A stretch of 64,000 nucleotides of DNA from Actinotalea sp. JY-7876 (GTDB lineage Bacteria; Actinomycetota; Actinomycetes; Actinomycetales; Cellulomonadaceae), in NCBI RefSeq assembly GCF_014042015.1, contig NZ_CP059493.1, forward strand, positions 186,001-250,000. The letters run 5' to 3'. Shown here one piece after another: positions 31,553 to 40,400 of this stretch. A program made the position numbers and the translations under genes. Every line of letters begins with the position of its first letter. Position 1 is the first letter of the stretch. The notes below the pieces were generated by a model. The model ran no database searches. It was given only the letters and a program-made list of their open reading frames with translations, and had not been told where the DNA came from.

Positions 31553-32878
31553 ATGAGAACCACGACCCCCACCCGTCGACGTCGGCTCGGCGCCGGCGCC
31601 CTGACCGCCTCGGCTGCCCTCGTGCTCGCCGCCTGCGGCGGCGGCATGACGCCGGAGGATGCCGCCGGCGGCGGTGACGGCGAGTCCGCCGAGTTCACCG
31701 GCGAGTACACCGGCCCCGACATCGAGCTCTCCTACTGGAACGGCTTCACGGGCGGTGACGGCCCGTTCATGCAGGAGATGGTCGACCAGTTCATGGCCGA
31801 GCACGACAACATCACCATCGTCCCCAACACGATCCAGTGGGCCGACTTCTACCAGCGCGTGCCCGCCGCCGTGAACGCGGGCGAGGGGCCGGACGTCGGC
31901 GTCATGCACCTCGACCAGCTCGCGACCAACGCCGCGCGCAACGTCATCGTCCCCCTCGACGCCGTCGCCGAGCAGCTGGAGCTCACCGAGGACGACTTCA
32001 GCGAGGAGGTCTGGCAGGCCGGCATCTACGACGACCAGCGCTACGGCATCCCGCTTGACGTGCACTCGCTCGCGATGTTCTACAACACCGAGCACTTCGC
32101 CGCCGCCGGCATCACGGAGCCGCCGACGGACGGCGAGTCCTTCATGGCGGCGCTCGACGCGCTCCAGGCCGCGGGCTACGAGCAGCCCTTCTGGATGCCC
32201 GCTCGCTGGCCGGGCCACCTGATGTTCCTCACGTTGCTGCAGCAGAACGGCGGCGGGGCCTACGGCGAGGAGGAGGCGACCTTCGGCGGCGCCGAGGGCG
32301 TGGAGGCGCTGGAGTGGATGCGGGGCATGGTCGACGAGGGCTACAGCCCTTCCGACGTCGCGCAGGACTCGCAGTACGTCGCGTTCAAGAACGGCGAGAC
32401 GTCGATCACCTGGGACGGCATCTGGCAGATCAACGACCTCGAGGAGTCGGGCATGCCCTACGCCCTGGCCCCGGTGCCCACGATCTTCGACGAGGAGGCC
32501 TTCTGGGCCAACTCCCACCAGTTCTTCATGACGAAGCAGGCGACGCAGGACGAGGACAAGCTCGCCGCGTCGCAGGTCTTCCTCGCGTGGATGAGCGAGC
32601 ACTCGGCCGACTGGGCCGGGGCCGGGATGATCCCGGCGCGCGAGTCGGTGCAGGAGGAGGGCCTCGCCGGCACGGCGCAGGAGCCGATCGCCGCGCTGCT
32701 GGACAAGGTCCGCTTCCTGCCCGCGATCCCCGGCCTCGGCCAGGTGACGACCGAGACCATGGAGCAGGCCGTCGCCGACGCCGTCCTCGGCCAGGCGGAG
32801 GCCGGTGCCGCCCTGGAGCAGGGGCAGTCCCAGGCGACCGAGCTCATGGCGGAGAACGCCGAGAGCTTCGGGGGCTGA
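31553..32878 (+). CDS. Sugar ABC transporter substrate-binding lipoprotein
   Basis: 441 residues. The lipobox is LAAC with Cys28, after a basic start and a hydrophobic helix. The mature protein is a cluster B (SBP_bac_1-like) sugar binder: IELSYWNGFTGGDGPFMQEMVDQF at the front, then GPDVGVMHLDQL, YDDQRYGIPLDVHSLAMFYN and ITWDGIWQINDL, typical of di- or oligosaccharide binders. It should bind the sugar outside the membrane and deliver it to the permeases that follow. The ATG has GAGGAG upstream. First gene of a four-gene operon; no ATPase gene is present. Confidence 0.92.
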   Translation: MRTTTPTRRRRLGAGALTASAALVLAACGGGMTPEDAAGGGDGESAEFTGEYTGPDIELSYWNGFTGGDGPFMQEMVDQFMAEHDNITIVPNTIQWADFYQRVPAAVNAGEGPDVGVMHLDQLATNAARNVIVPLDAVAEQLELTEDDFSEEVWQAGIYDDQRYGIPLDVHSLAMFYNTEHFAAAGITEPPTDGESFMAALDALQAAGYEQPFWMPARWPGHLMFLTLLQQNGGGAYGEEEATFGGAEGVEALEWMRGMVDEGYSPSDVAQDSQYVAFKNGETSITWDGIWQINDLEESGMPYALAPVPTIFDEEAFWANSHQFFMTKQATQDEDKLAASQVFLAWMSEHSADWAGAGMIPARESVQEEGLAGTAQEPIAALLDKVRFLPAIPGLGQVTTETMEQAVADAVLGQAEAGAALEQGQSQATELMAENAESFGG

Positions 32879-32879
32879 C

Positions 32880-33845
32880 GTGACGACGACGCGCGTCGCG
32901 GCGCCCGGGGACACCGCGGACGCCCTGCAGCACGGCCGCAGGGCGCCGCGGCGTGGCGTCGCCAAGCACGGGAAGGCCACGCCGTGGTTCTTCCTGGCTC
33001 CGTACCTGCTGCTGTTCGGCACGTTCGTCATCGCGCCGGTGGTGCTGGGGGCGTGGATCAGCCTGCACCGGTGGGACTACACGCTGCCCGGCAAGCCGTT
33101 CGTCGGGCTCGAGAACTACGCCGCGCTCTTCGACCCCGGCTCGATCCCCTTCGAGGACTTCTGGAACTCGATGCGGGCGACCGCCATCTTCACGGTCGGG
33201 AGCGTGCCCCTCCTGCTCGTGCTCCCGCTGGTCGTGGCCCTGGTCATGAACACGAAGTTCCCCGGGCGCAACCTGTTCCGGGCCGTCTACTTCGCGCCCT
33301 ACGTGCTCGGCGTCGCCGTCGTCGCGGTGCTGTGGCGGTACCTCCTCGACAACAACATCGGTCTCGTCAACTACTACCTGGGCCGGCTCGGCCTGCCGGA
33401 CGACACCGCGTGGACCACGTCGACACCCGCCGCGTGGATCGCGCTCGTCGGCGTCACCGTCTGGTGGACGCTCGGGTACAACGCCGTGATCTACCTCGCG
33501 GCGCTGCAGGACATCCCACGCGAGCTCTACGAGGCCGCCCGCGTCGACGGCGCCAACGCGTGGCAGCAGTTCCGCCACGTCACCGTGCCCGGGCTGCGGC
33601 CCGTCCTCGTGTTCATCACCATGATCACGATCATCGCCTCGGCGAACATGTTCGGGCAGTCGTACCTCATCACGCAGGGTGGCCCCGGACGCGAGACCCG
33701 GACCGCGATCTACCAGATCGCCGAGGTCGGGCTGCGGCAGTACCAGATGGGCTCGGCGGCCGCGATGAGCTACGTCCTCACGGCCGCGCTCATGGTCCTC
33801 AGCGTCATCGTCTTCTGGCTGTTCCGCGAGAGGAAGTCGTCATGA
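32880..33845 (+). CDS. Sugar ABC transporter permease (MalF-like)
   Basis: 321 residues from a GTG start 1 nt after the previous stop. Six membrane helices begin at ATPWFFLAPYLLLFGTFVIAPVV. The cytoplasmic EAA loop, which docks the ATPase, is YEAARVDGANAWQQFRHVTVPGLRP. It is the first of the two channel subunits of the importer served by the binding protein at 31553. Its stop overlaps the next permease start by 4 bp (ATGA). Confidence 0.93.
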   Translation: MTTTRVAAPGDTADALQHGRRAPRRGVAKHGKATPWFFLAPYLLLFGTFVIAPVVLGAWISLHRWDYTLPGKPFVGLENYAALFDPGSIPFEDFWNSMRATAIFTVGSVPLLLVLPLVVALVMNTKFPGRNLFRAVYFAPYVLGVAVVAVLWRYLLDNNIGLVNYYLGRLGLPDDTAWTTSTPAAWIALVGVTVWWTLGYNAVIYLAALQDIPRELYEAARVDGANAWQQFRHVTVPGLRPVLVFITMITIIASANMFGQSYLITQGGPGRETRTAIYQIAEVGLRQYQMGSAAAMSYVLTAALMVLSVIVFWLFRERKSS

Positions 33846-34741
33846 GCGCCGACGTCGCCGCCCGGCCCGCGCGCGCGGGTGCCTCCGGCAAGGCCCGCGG
33901 ACCCGAGGCCGGCGGCAGGGGCGGGGCGCGCGTCGTCGTCCGCTACGTCCTGCTCGTGCTCCTCGGGCTGCTCTTCGTCAGCCCGCTGATCTTCATGATC
34001 GTGACCTCGTTCAAGACGCGCGGGGAGGCCGGCGGCATCCCGCCGTCGTGGATCCCCGACCCGTTCACGACGCAGGCGTACGAGTCCATCCTCAGCGCGC
34101 CGGGCACCCCCGTGCTGCGGTGGTTCGCCAACAGCCTCGTGGCGGCGCTCGCCAACGCCGCGATCGTCGTGACCACGGCGGCGCTGGCGGCGTACGCCCT
34201 CGCGCGCATGGAGTTCCGGGGCCGCGGGCTCGTCTTCGGGATGATCATCGCCACGCTGTTCGTGCCGCCGGTCATCCTCATCATCCCCAACTACCTCATC
34301 GTGGGGGAGCTGGGCTGGCTCAACACCCTCGCCGCCGTGATCGTGCCGACGGCGGCGTCGGCGTTCGGCGTCTTCTTCCTGCGGCAGTTCTTCGTCAGCA
34401 TCCCCGACGAGCTCGAGGAGGCGGCGCGCCTCGACGGCGCGACCCCCGTGCAGATCTTCCTGCGCGTCGTCATGCCGCTCTCGCGGCCCGCGCTCGCGAC
34501 GCTGGCGCTGCTGGCGATCCTCACCAACTGGAACGACTTCCTGTGGCCGGTCTACGTGCTCTTCAGCCCCGAGCTGCAGACGCTGCCCGCCGGCCTGTCC
34601 ACGCTGCAGTCCGCCAACGCCGTGCGCTACGACCTGCTCATGGCCGGCGCCGTCATCGCGAGCGTGCCGGTGCTGCTGCTCTTCGTGTTCCTGCAGCGCT
34701 TCATCATCGAGGGCGTCTCGCGCTCGGGCCTCAAGGGATGA
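33842..34741 (+). CDS. Sugar ABC transporter permease (MalG-like)
   Basis: 299 residues with six membrane helices after a basic N-terminus. RYVLLVLLGLLFVSPLIFMIVTSFK is the first helix; the EAA loop is LEEAARLDGATPVQIFLRVVMPLSRPA; the C-terminus ends QRFIIEGVSRSGLKG, a common MalG-type tail. It forms the channel with the preceding subunit. Both permeases must share an ATPase encoded elsewhere, as MsiK does in Streptomyces. Its stop overlaps the GH43 lipoprotein start by 4 bp. Confidence 0.93.
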   Translation: MSADVAARPARAGASGKARGPEAGGRGGARVVVRYVLLVLLGLLFVSPLIFMIVTSFKTRGEAGGIPPSWIPDPFTTQAYESILSAPGTPVLRWFANSLVAALANAAIVVTTAALAAYALARMEFRGRGLVFGMIIATLFVPPVILIIPNYLIVGELGWLNTLAAVIVPTAASAFGVFFLRQFFVSIPDELEEAARLDGATPVQIFLRVVMPLSRPALATLALLAILTNWNDFLWPVYVLFSPELQTLPAGLSTLQSANAVRYDLLMAGAVIASVPVLLLFVFLQRFIIEGVSRSGLKG

Positions 34742-35757
34742 CGGCGGTGCGCCGTCGCGTCGCGGCCGCCGGGGCCGCGGCGTGCCTCGTCCTGCTCGCC
34801 GGCTGCGGCGGCGCGGCGGGTGACTCGCCGGGTGACGCGGTCGGGACGGAGGAGCCGACGCCCAGTCCCGGCGAGGATCCCGCCCACGCGGCCAACCCGG
34901 TCATCGACGACGACTTCCCGGACCCGGACGTGCTCGAGGTCGACGGCACCTACTACGCGTACGCGACCGAGGGGAACCTGCGCAACGTGCGGGTCGCCAG
35001 CTCGACGGACCTCGTCGAGTGGACCGCGCTCGACGACGCCCTGCCGGAGCTGCCGGCGCACGTCATCCCGGGCCGGACCTGGGCGCCCGAGGTCGCCCAG
35101 ATCCAGCCCGGTCGGTTCGTCCTGTACTACACGGCCACGAACTTCCGGCCCTCGGTCCAGTGCATCGGCGTCGCCGTCGCCGACGCCCCGCAGGGCCCGT
35201 TCGAGCCGGTGGGCGACGGCATGCTCGTCTGCCCGGACGCGGAGGGCGGCGCCATCGACGCGTCGACGTTCGTCGACCCGGCGGACGGCACGCCGTACCT
35301 GCTGTGGAAGAACGACGGCAACTGCTGCGGTCTGGACACCTGGCTGCAGATCGCGCCGCTCACCCCCGACGGCACCGCCCTGGTGGGCGAGCCCGTGCGG
35401 CTGGTCCAGCAGGACCAGCCGTGGGAGGGGGACCTCGTCGAGGCGCCGACGCTCGTCGAGCGGGACGGCACCTACGTGCTGCTCTACTCGGCGAACGACT
35501 ACGGCGGCGAGAACTACGCGACCGGGTACGCGACGGCGTCGTCGGCGCTCGGGCCGTACACCAAGGCCGAGGACCCCCTGCTCACCACCGACACGTTCGA
35601 CGGCCGCTACGTCGGGCCGGGCGGGCAGGACGTGGTTGTCGGACCGGACGGCAGCGACCTCCTGGTGTTCCACTCCTGGTACGGCGGCACCGGCTACCGC
35701 GGGATGAACGTGCTCCCGCTGACGTGGTCCGACGGCGTGCCCACCGTCACGCCCTGA
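34738..35757 (+). CDS. Surface-anchored GH43 glycosidase (lipoprotein)
   Basis: 339 residues with a lipoprotein signal ending LLAGC (Cys23) and an acidic Pro/Glu linker. The rest is a single GH43 propeller: FPDPDVLEVDGTYYAYAT (base Asp), the strand with APEVAQI, GGAIDASTFVDPADGTPYLLWK (second Asp) and DLVEAPTLVERDGTYVL (acid Glu). Anchored outside, it should release arabinose, xylose or short oligosaccharides right at the importer, with which it is translationally coupled through an ATGA overlap. The substrate is not fixed by sequence. The stop lies 2 bp from the end of the convergent FKBP gene. Confidence 0.9.
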   Translation: MTAVRRRVAAAGAAACLVLLAGCGGAAGDSPGDAVGTEEPTPSPGEDPAHAANPVIDDDFPDPDVLEVDGTYYAYATEGNLRNVRVASSTDLVEWTALDDALPELPAHVIPGRTWAPEVAQIQPGRFVLYYTATNFRPSVQCIGVAVADAPQGPFEPVGDGMLVCPDAEGGAIDASTFVDPADGTPYLLWKNDGNCCGLDTWLQIAPLTPDGTALVGEPVRLVQQDQPWEGDLVEAPTLVERDGTYVLLYSANDYGGENYATGYATASSALGPYTKAEDPLLTTDTFDGRYVGPGGQDVVVGPDGSDLLVFHSWYGGTGYRGMNVLPLTWSDGVPTVTP

Positions 35758-35759
35758 CG

Positions 35760-36737
35760 TCAGGCGGCGGCGAGGATGTCGACGACGAACACCAGGGTCG
35801 AGCCGGCCGGGATGGTGCCGCGGTCCGTGTCGCCGTAGCCGAGGCTCGGCGGCACGATCAGGAGGACCTGGCTGCCGACGGTCTGCCCGACGAGCCCCTG
35901 GTCCCAGCCGTCGACGACCGCGCCGACGCCGATCTGCGTCTCGAACGGCGGGCGGTCCTCCTCCCAGGACGAGTCGAAGACGGTGCCGTCGAGCAGCCAG
36001 CCCTTGTACTGGACCGTGAGGTTCTGCCCGGCGGTGACGGCCGGACCCTCGCCCTGGATGAGCGTCTGCACGATGAGCTCGCTGGGCTCCTCGAGCTCGT
36101 CGAGCCCTTCGATGTCCGGCTCGCCGTCGTCGGCCAGCGTCACGGTCGGCAGGCCCTCGGCGGGCTCGACGGCCTCGCCCGAGGCGCGCGTCGGGATGTC
36201 GACGGCGTCGACGACCTCGATCGCCATGAGCGTCGCGGGGAAGGCCTCGGACTGGGCGGTGGCCTCGCTGCCGGGCGCGGCGAACAGGACGCGCACGCCG
36301 ACGTTCTGGCCCTCGAAGACGTCGTTGATCGCGTTGACGTACTCGGGGCTGCCGAGCACCAGGGTCTGGATCTCGCCGGTCTCCCACGTCGAGCCGAGGA
36401 CCGTGCCGTCGTCGCCCGAGACGATCGTCGACTGGAGCGTCAGGCGCTGCCCCTCCTCGAGCGGCGCGCCCTCGCCCTCGACGTCGACGCGCGCGACCGG
36501 CGCGCTGACCTGGAACGGCATCTCGAAGGTCAGGGTCGGCGCGGCGCCCAGCGGGCCCTCGACGGTGACGGCCTCGAGCGCGGCGACGTCCTCCTCGGTC
36601 GGCTCCGGCTGCTGGTCGACCGCGTCGGTCTCCGCGCTCTCCGTCGGCGACGGCTCGGCCTCCTCGGGGCTGTCGGAGCAGCCGGTGAGCACGAGAGCGG
36701 TCGTGAGGGTGAGAGCGGCGGCCAGGCGCAGGCGCAC
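35760..36737 (-). CDS. FKBP-type peptidyl-prolyl isomerase lipoprotein
   Basis: 325 residues from GTG 36737, with GAAGGA upstream. The lipobox LTGC (Cys20) anchors it outside the membrane. Residues ~75-195 form a degenerate FKBP-like domain (FQVSAPVARVDVEGEGAPLEEGQRLTLQS). Residues ~215-325 form a full FKBP domain: VQYKGWLLDGTVFDSSW, VVDGWDQGLVGQTVGSQVLLIVPPSLGYG, GTIPAGSTLVFVVDIL. It probably helps fold exported proteins; the secreted glycosidases nearby would be possible clients, which is inference only. Confidence 0.93.
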   Translation of the reverse strand: MRLRLAAALTLTTALVLTGCSDSPEEAEPSPTESAETDAVDQQPEPTEEDVAALEAVTVEGPLGAAPTLTFEMPFQVSAPVARVDVEGEGAPLEEGQRLTLQSTIVSGDDGTVLGSTWETGEIQTLVLGSPEYVNAINDVFEGQNVGVRVLFAAPGSEATAQSEAFPATLMAIEVVDAVDIPTRASGEAVEPAEGLPTVTLADDGEPDIEGLDELEEPSELIVQTLIQGEGPAVTAGQNLTVQYKGWLLDGTVFDSSWEEDRPPFETQIGVGAVVDGWDQGLVGQTVGSQVLLIVPPSLGYGDTDRGTIPAGSTLVFVVDILAAA

Positions 36738-36914
36738 GGGTGAGTCCTTCGTCGTCGGGTTCCGCGCGGCGTCAGCGCGCCCGCGGCAGGTCCGCGCGAG
36801 GCGGACCGTCGAAGCGTACGTGGTCCACCTGGGAGGCACCCGGGAGTCGTGTGAAGGGGTGGTGCCCGCCGGGTGCGTCCTGCGTGGGCGCCCCGGGCAC
36901 GCCAGGATCGGCCC

Positions 36915-38030
36915 ATGACGATCCAGCCCTCGGCGTTCGACCCGGGCCCGCCCGACCACCCGCTGCGCTTCGCCCTCGTCGGCACGGGCTGGCGGGCCGA
37001 GTTCTTCCGGCGCATGGCGGCGCTCCTGCCGGAACGGTTCACCCTCGTGGGCGCGGTCTCGCGCACCGACGAGCGCGGCGCCGAGGTCGAGCGGCGCTGG
37101 GGGGTGCCGACGTACCGCACGGTCGGAGGGCTGCTCGCCGCCCAGCGCCCGGAGCTCGTCGTCGTCTCCGTGCCGTGGGCGGTGACGCCCGGCGTGGTCA
37201 CCGACCTCGTGGACGCGGGGGTGCCCGTGCTCGCCGAGACTCCGCCGGCCCCCGACGCCGACGGACTGCGGGCCCTGTGGTCGCGCGTCGGCGGGTCCGG
37301 CCTCGTGCAGGTCGCCGAGCACAGCCCGTTCCTGCCCGGGCACCAGGCGCGGGCCGCGGTGCTGCGGCAGGGGGCGATCGGCGAGGTCACGCACGTCCAG
37401 ATCTCCTCCACGCACCAGTACCACGCGGTCGCGGTCATCCGGCGCCTGCTCGGCGTCGGGCACGAGCCGGTGACCGTCACGGCGCGGCGGCTCGAGGCGC
37501 CGCTCGTCGACCCGCAGGACCGCGCCGGGTGGACGGGGGCGACGGCGCCCGTCTCGCGCAGCACCGTGCTGGCGACGCTCGACTGGGGCGGGGGCCGCAG
37601 TGCGCTCTACGACTTCACCGACAACCAGTGGCACAACCCGCTGCGCGTGGACCGCCTCCTGGTCCGCGGCAGCCACGGCGAGCTGCTGGACGACCGCGTC
37701 ACACGCTGGGTGGACCCCACGACCGTCGTGACGAGCCCGATCGTGCGCACGCAGTCCGGCGTCGGCCAGGACATGGACGGCTTCGACCTGCAGCACCTGA
37801 CGTTCGAGGGCCGCGTCGTCCACCGCAACCGCTTCGAGGGCGCCCGCCTCGCCGACGACGACATCGCCGTCGCCGAGCTGCTCGACCGGAGCCGCGCGTG
37901 GGTGCGCGACGAGGCCGGGCCGCCCTACCCCCTGGCCGAGGGCAGCCAGGACCACCTGGTCGCCCTGACGATCCAGGAGGCGGCTGCCACCGGCGCCACC
38001 CTCACCACCCCGCCACCCCCCTGGTCCTGA
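36915..38030 (+). CDS. Gfo/Idh/MocA family protein without the usual EKP motif
   Basis: 371 residues. An N-terminal Rossmann fold (LRFALVGTGWRAEFFRRMAAL, then VGAVSRTDERGAEVERRWGVPTY) binds NAD(P). Where most family members carry EKP, whose Lys is catalytic, this protein has ETPPAPD, so that Lys is missing. The C-terminal part contains VAEHSPFLPGHQARAAVL and HQYHAVAVIRRLLGV. It is likely a sugar oxidoreductase or an altered relative; the substrate is unknown. It is divergent from the FKBP gene and followed by an unusual C-rich tract. Confidence 0.82.
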   Translation: MTIQPSAFDPGPPDHPLRFALVGTGWRAEFFRRMAALLPERFTLVGAVSRTDERGAEVERRWGVPTYRTVGGLLAAQRPELVVVSVPWAVTPGVVTDLVDAGVPVLAETPPAPDADGLRALWSRVGGSGLVQVAEHSPFLPGHQARAAVLRQGAIGEVTHVQISSTHQYHAVAVIRRLLGVGHEPVTVTARRLEAPLVDPQDRAGWTGATAPVSRSTVLATLDWGGGRSALYDFTDNQWHNPLRVDRLLVRGSHGELLDDRVTRWVDPTTVVTSPIVRTQSGVGQDMDGFDLQHLTFEGRVVHRNRFEGARLADDDIAVAELLDRSRAWVRDEAGPPYPLAEGSQDHLVALTIQEAAATGATLTTPPPPWS

Positions 38031-38333
38031 CCCCACCCACCCCACCCCCGCCCCCGCCCCACCCCCACCCCCGCCCCACCCGCCCAAGCCCACCCCCGCC
38101 CCATTCCCCAGCCCCAGCCCTTCCCGCGAACACGTCCGTTCGACGTGAGGACGTCCGCCGCAACGGACGTGCTCGCGCGGAACGGACGTGCTCGGCGGCG
38201 GGTGGGGGTGGGCCGGTGGTGGGTGGGGGTGGGCGGCGGCGGGTGGGGTGGGCCGGCGGCGGGTGGGGGTGGGCCGGCGGGCGGTGGGGGCGTTCGGCGG
38301 GCGGGGTGCGGCGCCCTGGGTGACCCTGGTGCC
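38031..38333. repeat. C-rich tract, short inverted repeats, then G-rich tract
   Basis: A gene-free 300-bp gap. It opens with ~90 bp of CCCCACCC/CCCCCGCC runs and ends with ~110 bp of GGTGGGGGTGGGC-type runs (38193-38305). Between them, CACGTCCGTT (38131-38140) faces two inverted copies AACGGACGTG (38162-38171, 38181-38190). Both ends could form G-quadruplexes (on opposite strands) and the two tracts can pair with one another. The gap holds no supported gene, and must include the promoter of the gene at 38334. Confidence 0.85.
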
Positions 38334-39314
38334 ATGCGATTCGGGTACACGCTGATGACGGAGCAGAGCGGGCCGCGGGACCTGGTGCGGCACGCGGTCG
38401 ACGCCGAGCGGGTCGGGTTCGACTTCGAGGTCTCGAGCGACCACTACTTCCCCTGGCTCGACAGCCAGGGCCACGCGCCGTACGCCTGGACGGTGCTCGG
38501 GGCCGTCGCGCAGGCGACCAGCCGCGTCGAGCTGATGACCTACGTGACCTGCCCGACGATCCGGTACCACCCCGCCGTCGTCGCCCAGAAGGCCGCGACG
38601 CTCGGCGTGCTCAGCGAGGGCCGCTTCCTGCTCAACCTGGGTGCGGGCGAGAACCTCAACGAGCACGTCGTCGGGGAGCGGTGGCCCGCGGTCGGCGAAC
38701 GCCACGACATGCTCGAGGAGGCCGTCGAGATCATCCGGCTGCTCCTCGACGGCGAACGGCTCACGTTCGACGGCGAGCACTTCCGGGTGGACCAGGCGGT
38801 GCTGTGGGACCGGCCCGAGACGCCGGTCGAGATCGGCGTCGCCGTCTCGGGGGCCGTGTCCGTCGAGCGGTTCGCGCCGCTCGCCGACCACCTCGTGACC
38901 ACGGAGCCGGAGGCGAAGGTCCTGCGGCGGTGGGACGAGGTGCGCGAGGAGCACGGCGCGGGCGCGTCCCGGAAGATCGGCCAGATCCCGATCTCCTGGG
39001 ACCCCGACGTCGAGGCAGCGACGGCGCGCGCGCACGACCAGTTCCGGTGGTTCGGCGGCGGCTGGAAGGTCAACGCCGACCTGCCGACGACGGAGGCGTT
39101 CGAGGGCGCGTCGCAGTTCGTGCGCCCCGAGGACGTCGCGGCGTCCATCCCGTGCGGCCCGGACCTCGACGCGATCGTCGAGGCGGCGTCGGCGTTCCGG
39201 GAGGCCGGCTTCACCGACCTCGCGCTGGTCCAGGTGGGCGAGGAGAAGCAGGACGAGTTCCTCGAGCAGGCGGCCGGTCCGCTGCTGGACAGGCTGCGCA
39301 GCGCCGCTGGGTAG
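38334..39314 (+). CDS. LLM-class F420-dependent oxidoreductase (F420-G6PD-like family)
   Basis: 326 residues, a bacterial luciferase-like TIM barrel. FGYTLMTEQSGPRDLVRHAVDAERVGFDFEVSSDHYFPW, TYVTCPTIRYHPAVVAQKAATL and NLGAGENLNEHVVGERWP are those of the TIGR03557 group, near F420-dependent glucose-6-phosphate dehydrogenase. These enzymes pass hydride to or from F420. The ATG at 38334 directly follows the G-rich tract, so its 5' leader may be structured; the ribosome site is weak (GACCCTGGTGCC). The substrate is unknown. The following LacI gene starts 44 bp later. Confidence 0.88.
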   Translation: MRFGYTLMTEQSGPRDLVRHAVDAERVGFDFEVSSDHYFPWLDSQGHAPYAWTVLGAVAQATSRVELMTYVTCPTIRYHPAVVAQKAATLGVLSEGRFLLNLGAGENLNEHVVGERWPAVGERHDMLEEAVEIIRLLLDGERLTFDGEHFRVDQAVLWDRPETPVEIGVAVSGAVSVERFAPLADHLVTTEPEAKVLRRWDEVREEHGAGASRKIGQIPISWDPDVEAATARAHDQFRWFGGGWKVNADLPTTEAFEGASQFVRPEDVAASIPCGPDLDAIVEAASAFREAGFTDLALVQVGEEKQDEFLEQAAGPLLDRLRSAAG

Positions 39315-39358
39315 AGTCACGCCTCGGAGCCGCGAGCGGGTACGAGGAGGCGACGGTC

Positions 39359-40378
39359 ATCGACAGCCGACGCACGACCATCTCGCAGATCGCCGCCGAG
39401 GCGGGCGTCTCGGTCCCGACGGTCTCGAAGGTGCTCAACGGCCGCGCCGACGTCGCGAGCCAGACGCGGGCCCGCGTCGAGCAGGTCATCAAGGAGCACG
39501 GCTACCAGCGGCGCCGGTCGACGACGCCGCACGGTCCCCGCCTGCTCGACCTGGTCTTCCACGAGCTCGGCGGCCCCTGGGCGCTCGAGATCATCCAGGG
39601 CGTCGAGCGCGTCGCGCGCGAGACCGGCGTCGAGGTGGTCCTGTCCGAGTGCGGCGGCCACCGCACGCCCCGTCAGGAGTGGCTCGACAGCGTGCTGGCG
39701 CGTCGCCCCGTCGGCGTCATCCTCGTGTTCTCCGACCTCGACCACGACCAGCGCGCCCAGCTCGAGGCGCGCGCGATCCCGTTCGTCGTCCTCGACCCCG
39801 TGGGCGAGGAGCAGGGCGGCGTGCCGTCGATCGGCTCCGCGAACTGGACGGGCGGGCTCGTGGCGACCCGCCACCTCATCGGCCTGGGCCACCGGCGCAT
39901 CGCCGTCGTCGGCGGCCCCACGGAGACCCTGGCGAGCCGCGCGCGCATCGCCGGCTACCGGGACGCGCTCGTGACCGGCGGGCTCGCCGTCGACGAGGAG
40001 CTCATCCGCAACGGCGACTTCTACGTGCACGGCGGGTACGAGCAGGGCCGCGCCCTGCTGAGCCTTCCCGACCGGCCGACGGCGGTCTTCGCCGGCAGCG
40101 ACCTGCAGGCGCTGGGCGTGCTGCGCGCCGCCCGCGACCTCGGCCTGGACGTGCCGCGCGACGTCTCGGTGGTGGGGTACGACGACCTGCCCGTCGCGAG
40201 CTGGATCGCGCCGTCGCTGACGACGGTCCACCAGCCGCTCGTCGAGATGGCCGACGCCGCGACCCGGCTCGTCCTCGAGCTGGCGAACGGGGCGAACCCT
40301 CGCACCACCCGGATGGACCTCGACGTCCACCTCGTGGTCCGTGAGAGCACCGCGCCGCCCGCCACGCCCGCGCCGTAG
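39359..40378 (+). CDS. LacI-family regulator with probable ATC start
   Basis: 339 residues. The helix-turn-helix region is TTISQIAAEAGVSVPTVSKVLNGRADVASQTRARVEQVIKEHGY, very like XylR-type actinobacterial LacI regulators, followed by a ligand domain ending LVVRESTAPP. No ATG, GTG, TTG or CTG occurs in frame between the previous gene's stop (39314) and the domain. An ATC at 39359 has a strong GAGGAGG ribosome site 8 nt upstream and is the only start that fits the family's N-terminus; a sequence error at this codon is the other explanation. Target genes are not obvious; no operator could be found next to it. Confidence 0.82.
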   Translation: MDSRRTTISQIAAEAGVSVPTVSKVLNGRADVASQTRARVEQVIKEHGYQRRRSTTPHGPRLLDLVFHELGGPWALEIIQGVERVARETGVEVVLSECGGHRTPRQEWLDSVLARRPVGVILVFSDLDHDQRAQLEARAIPFVVLDPVGEEQGGVPSIGSANWTGGLVATRHLIGLGHRRIAVVGGPTETLASRARIAGYRDALVTGGLAVDEELIRNGDFYVHGGYEQGRALLSLPDRPTAVFAGSDLQALGVLRAARDLGLDVPRDVSVVGYDDLPVASWIAPSLTTVHQPLVEMADAATRLVLELANGANPRTTRMDLDVHLVVRESTAPPATPAP

Positions 40379-40400
40379 AGTGCCACCTGATGGAGCACGC

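Noticed and set aside
35760-39320. Long upstream extension of the FKBP gene to 1186 codons
   Set aside because: The extra part lies antisense to the Gfo/Idh and LLM genes. A lipoprotein signal and ribosome site fix the start at 36737.
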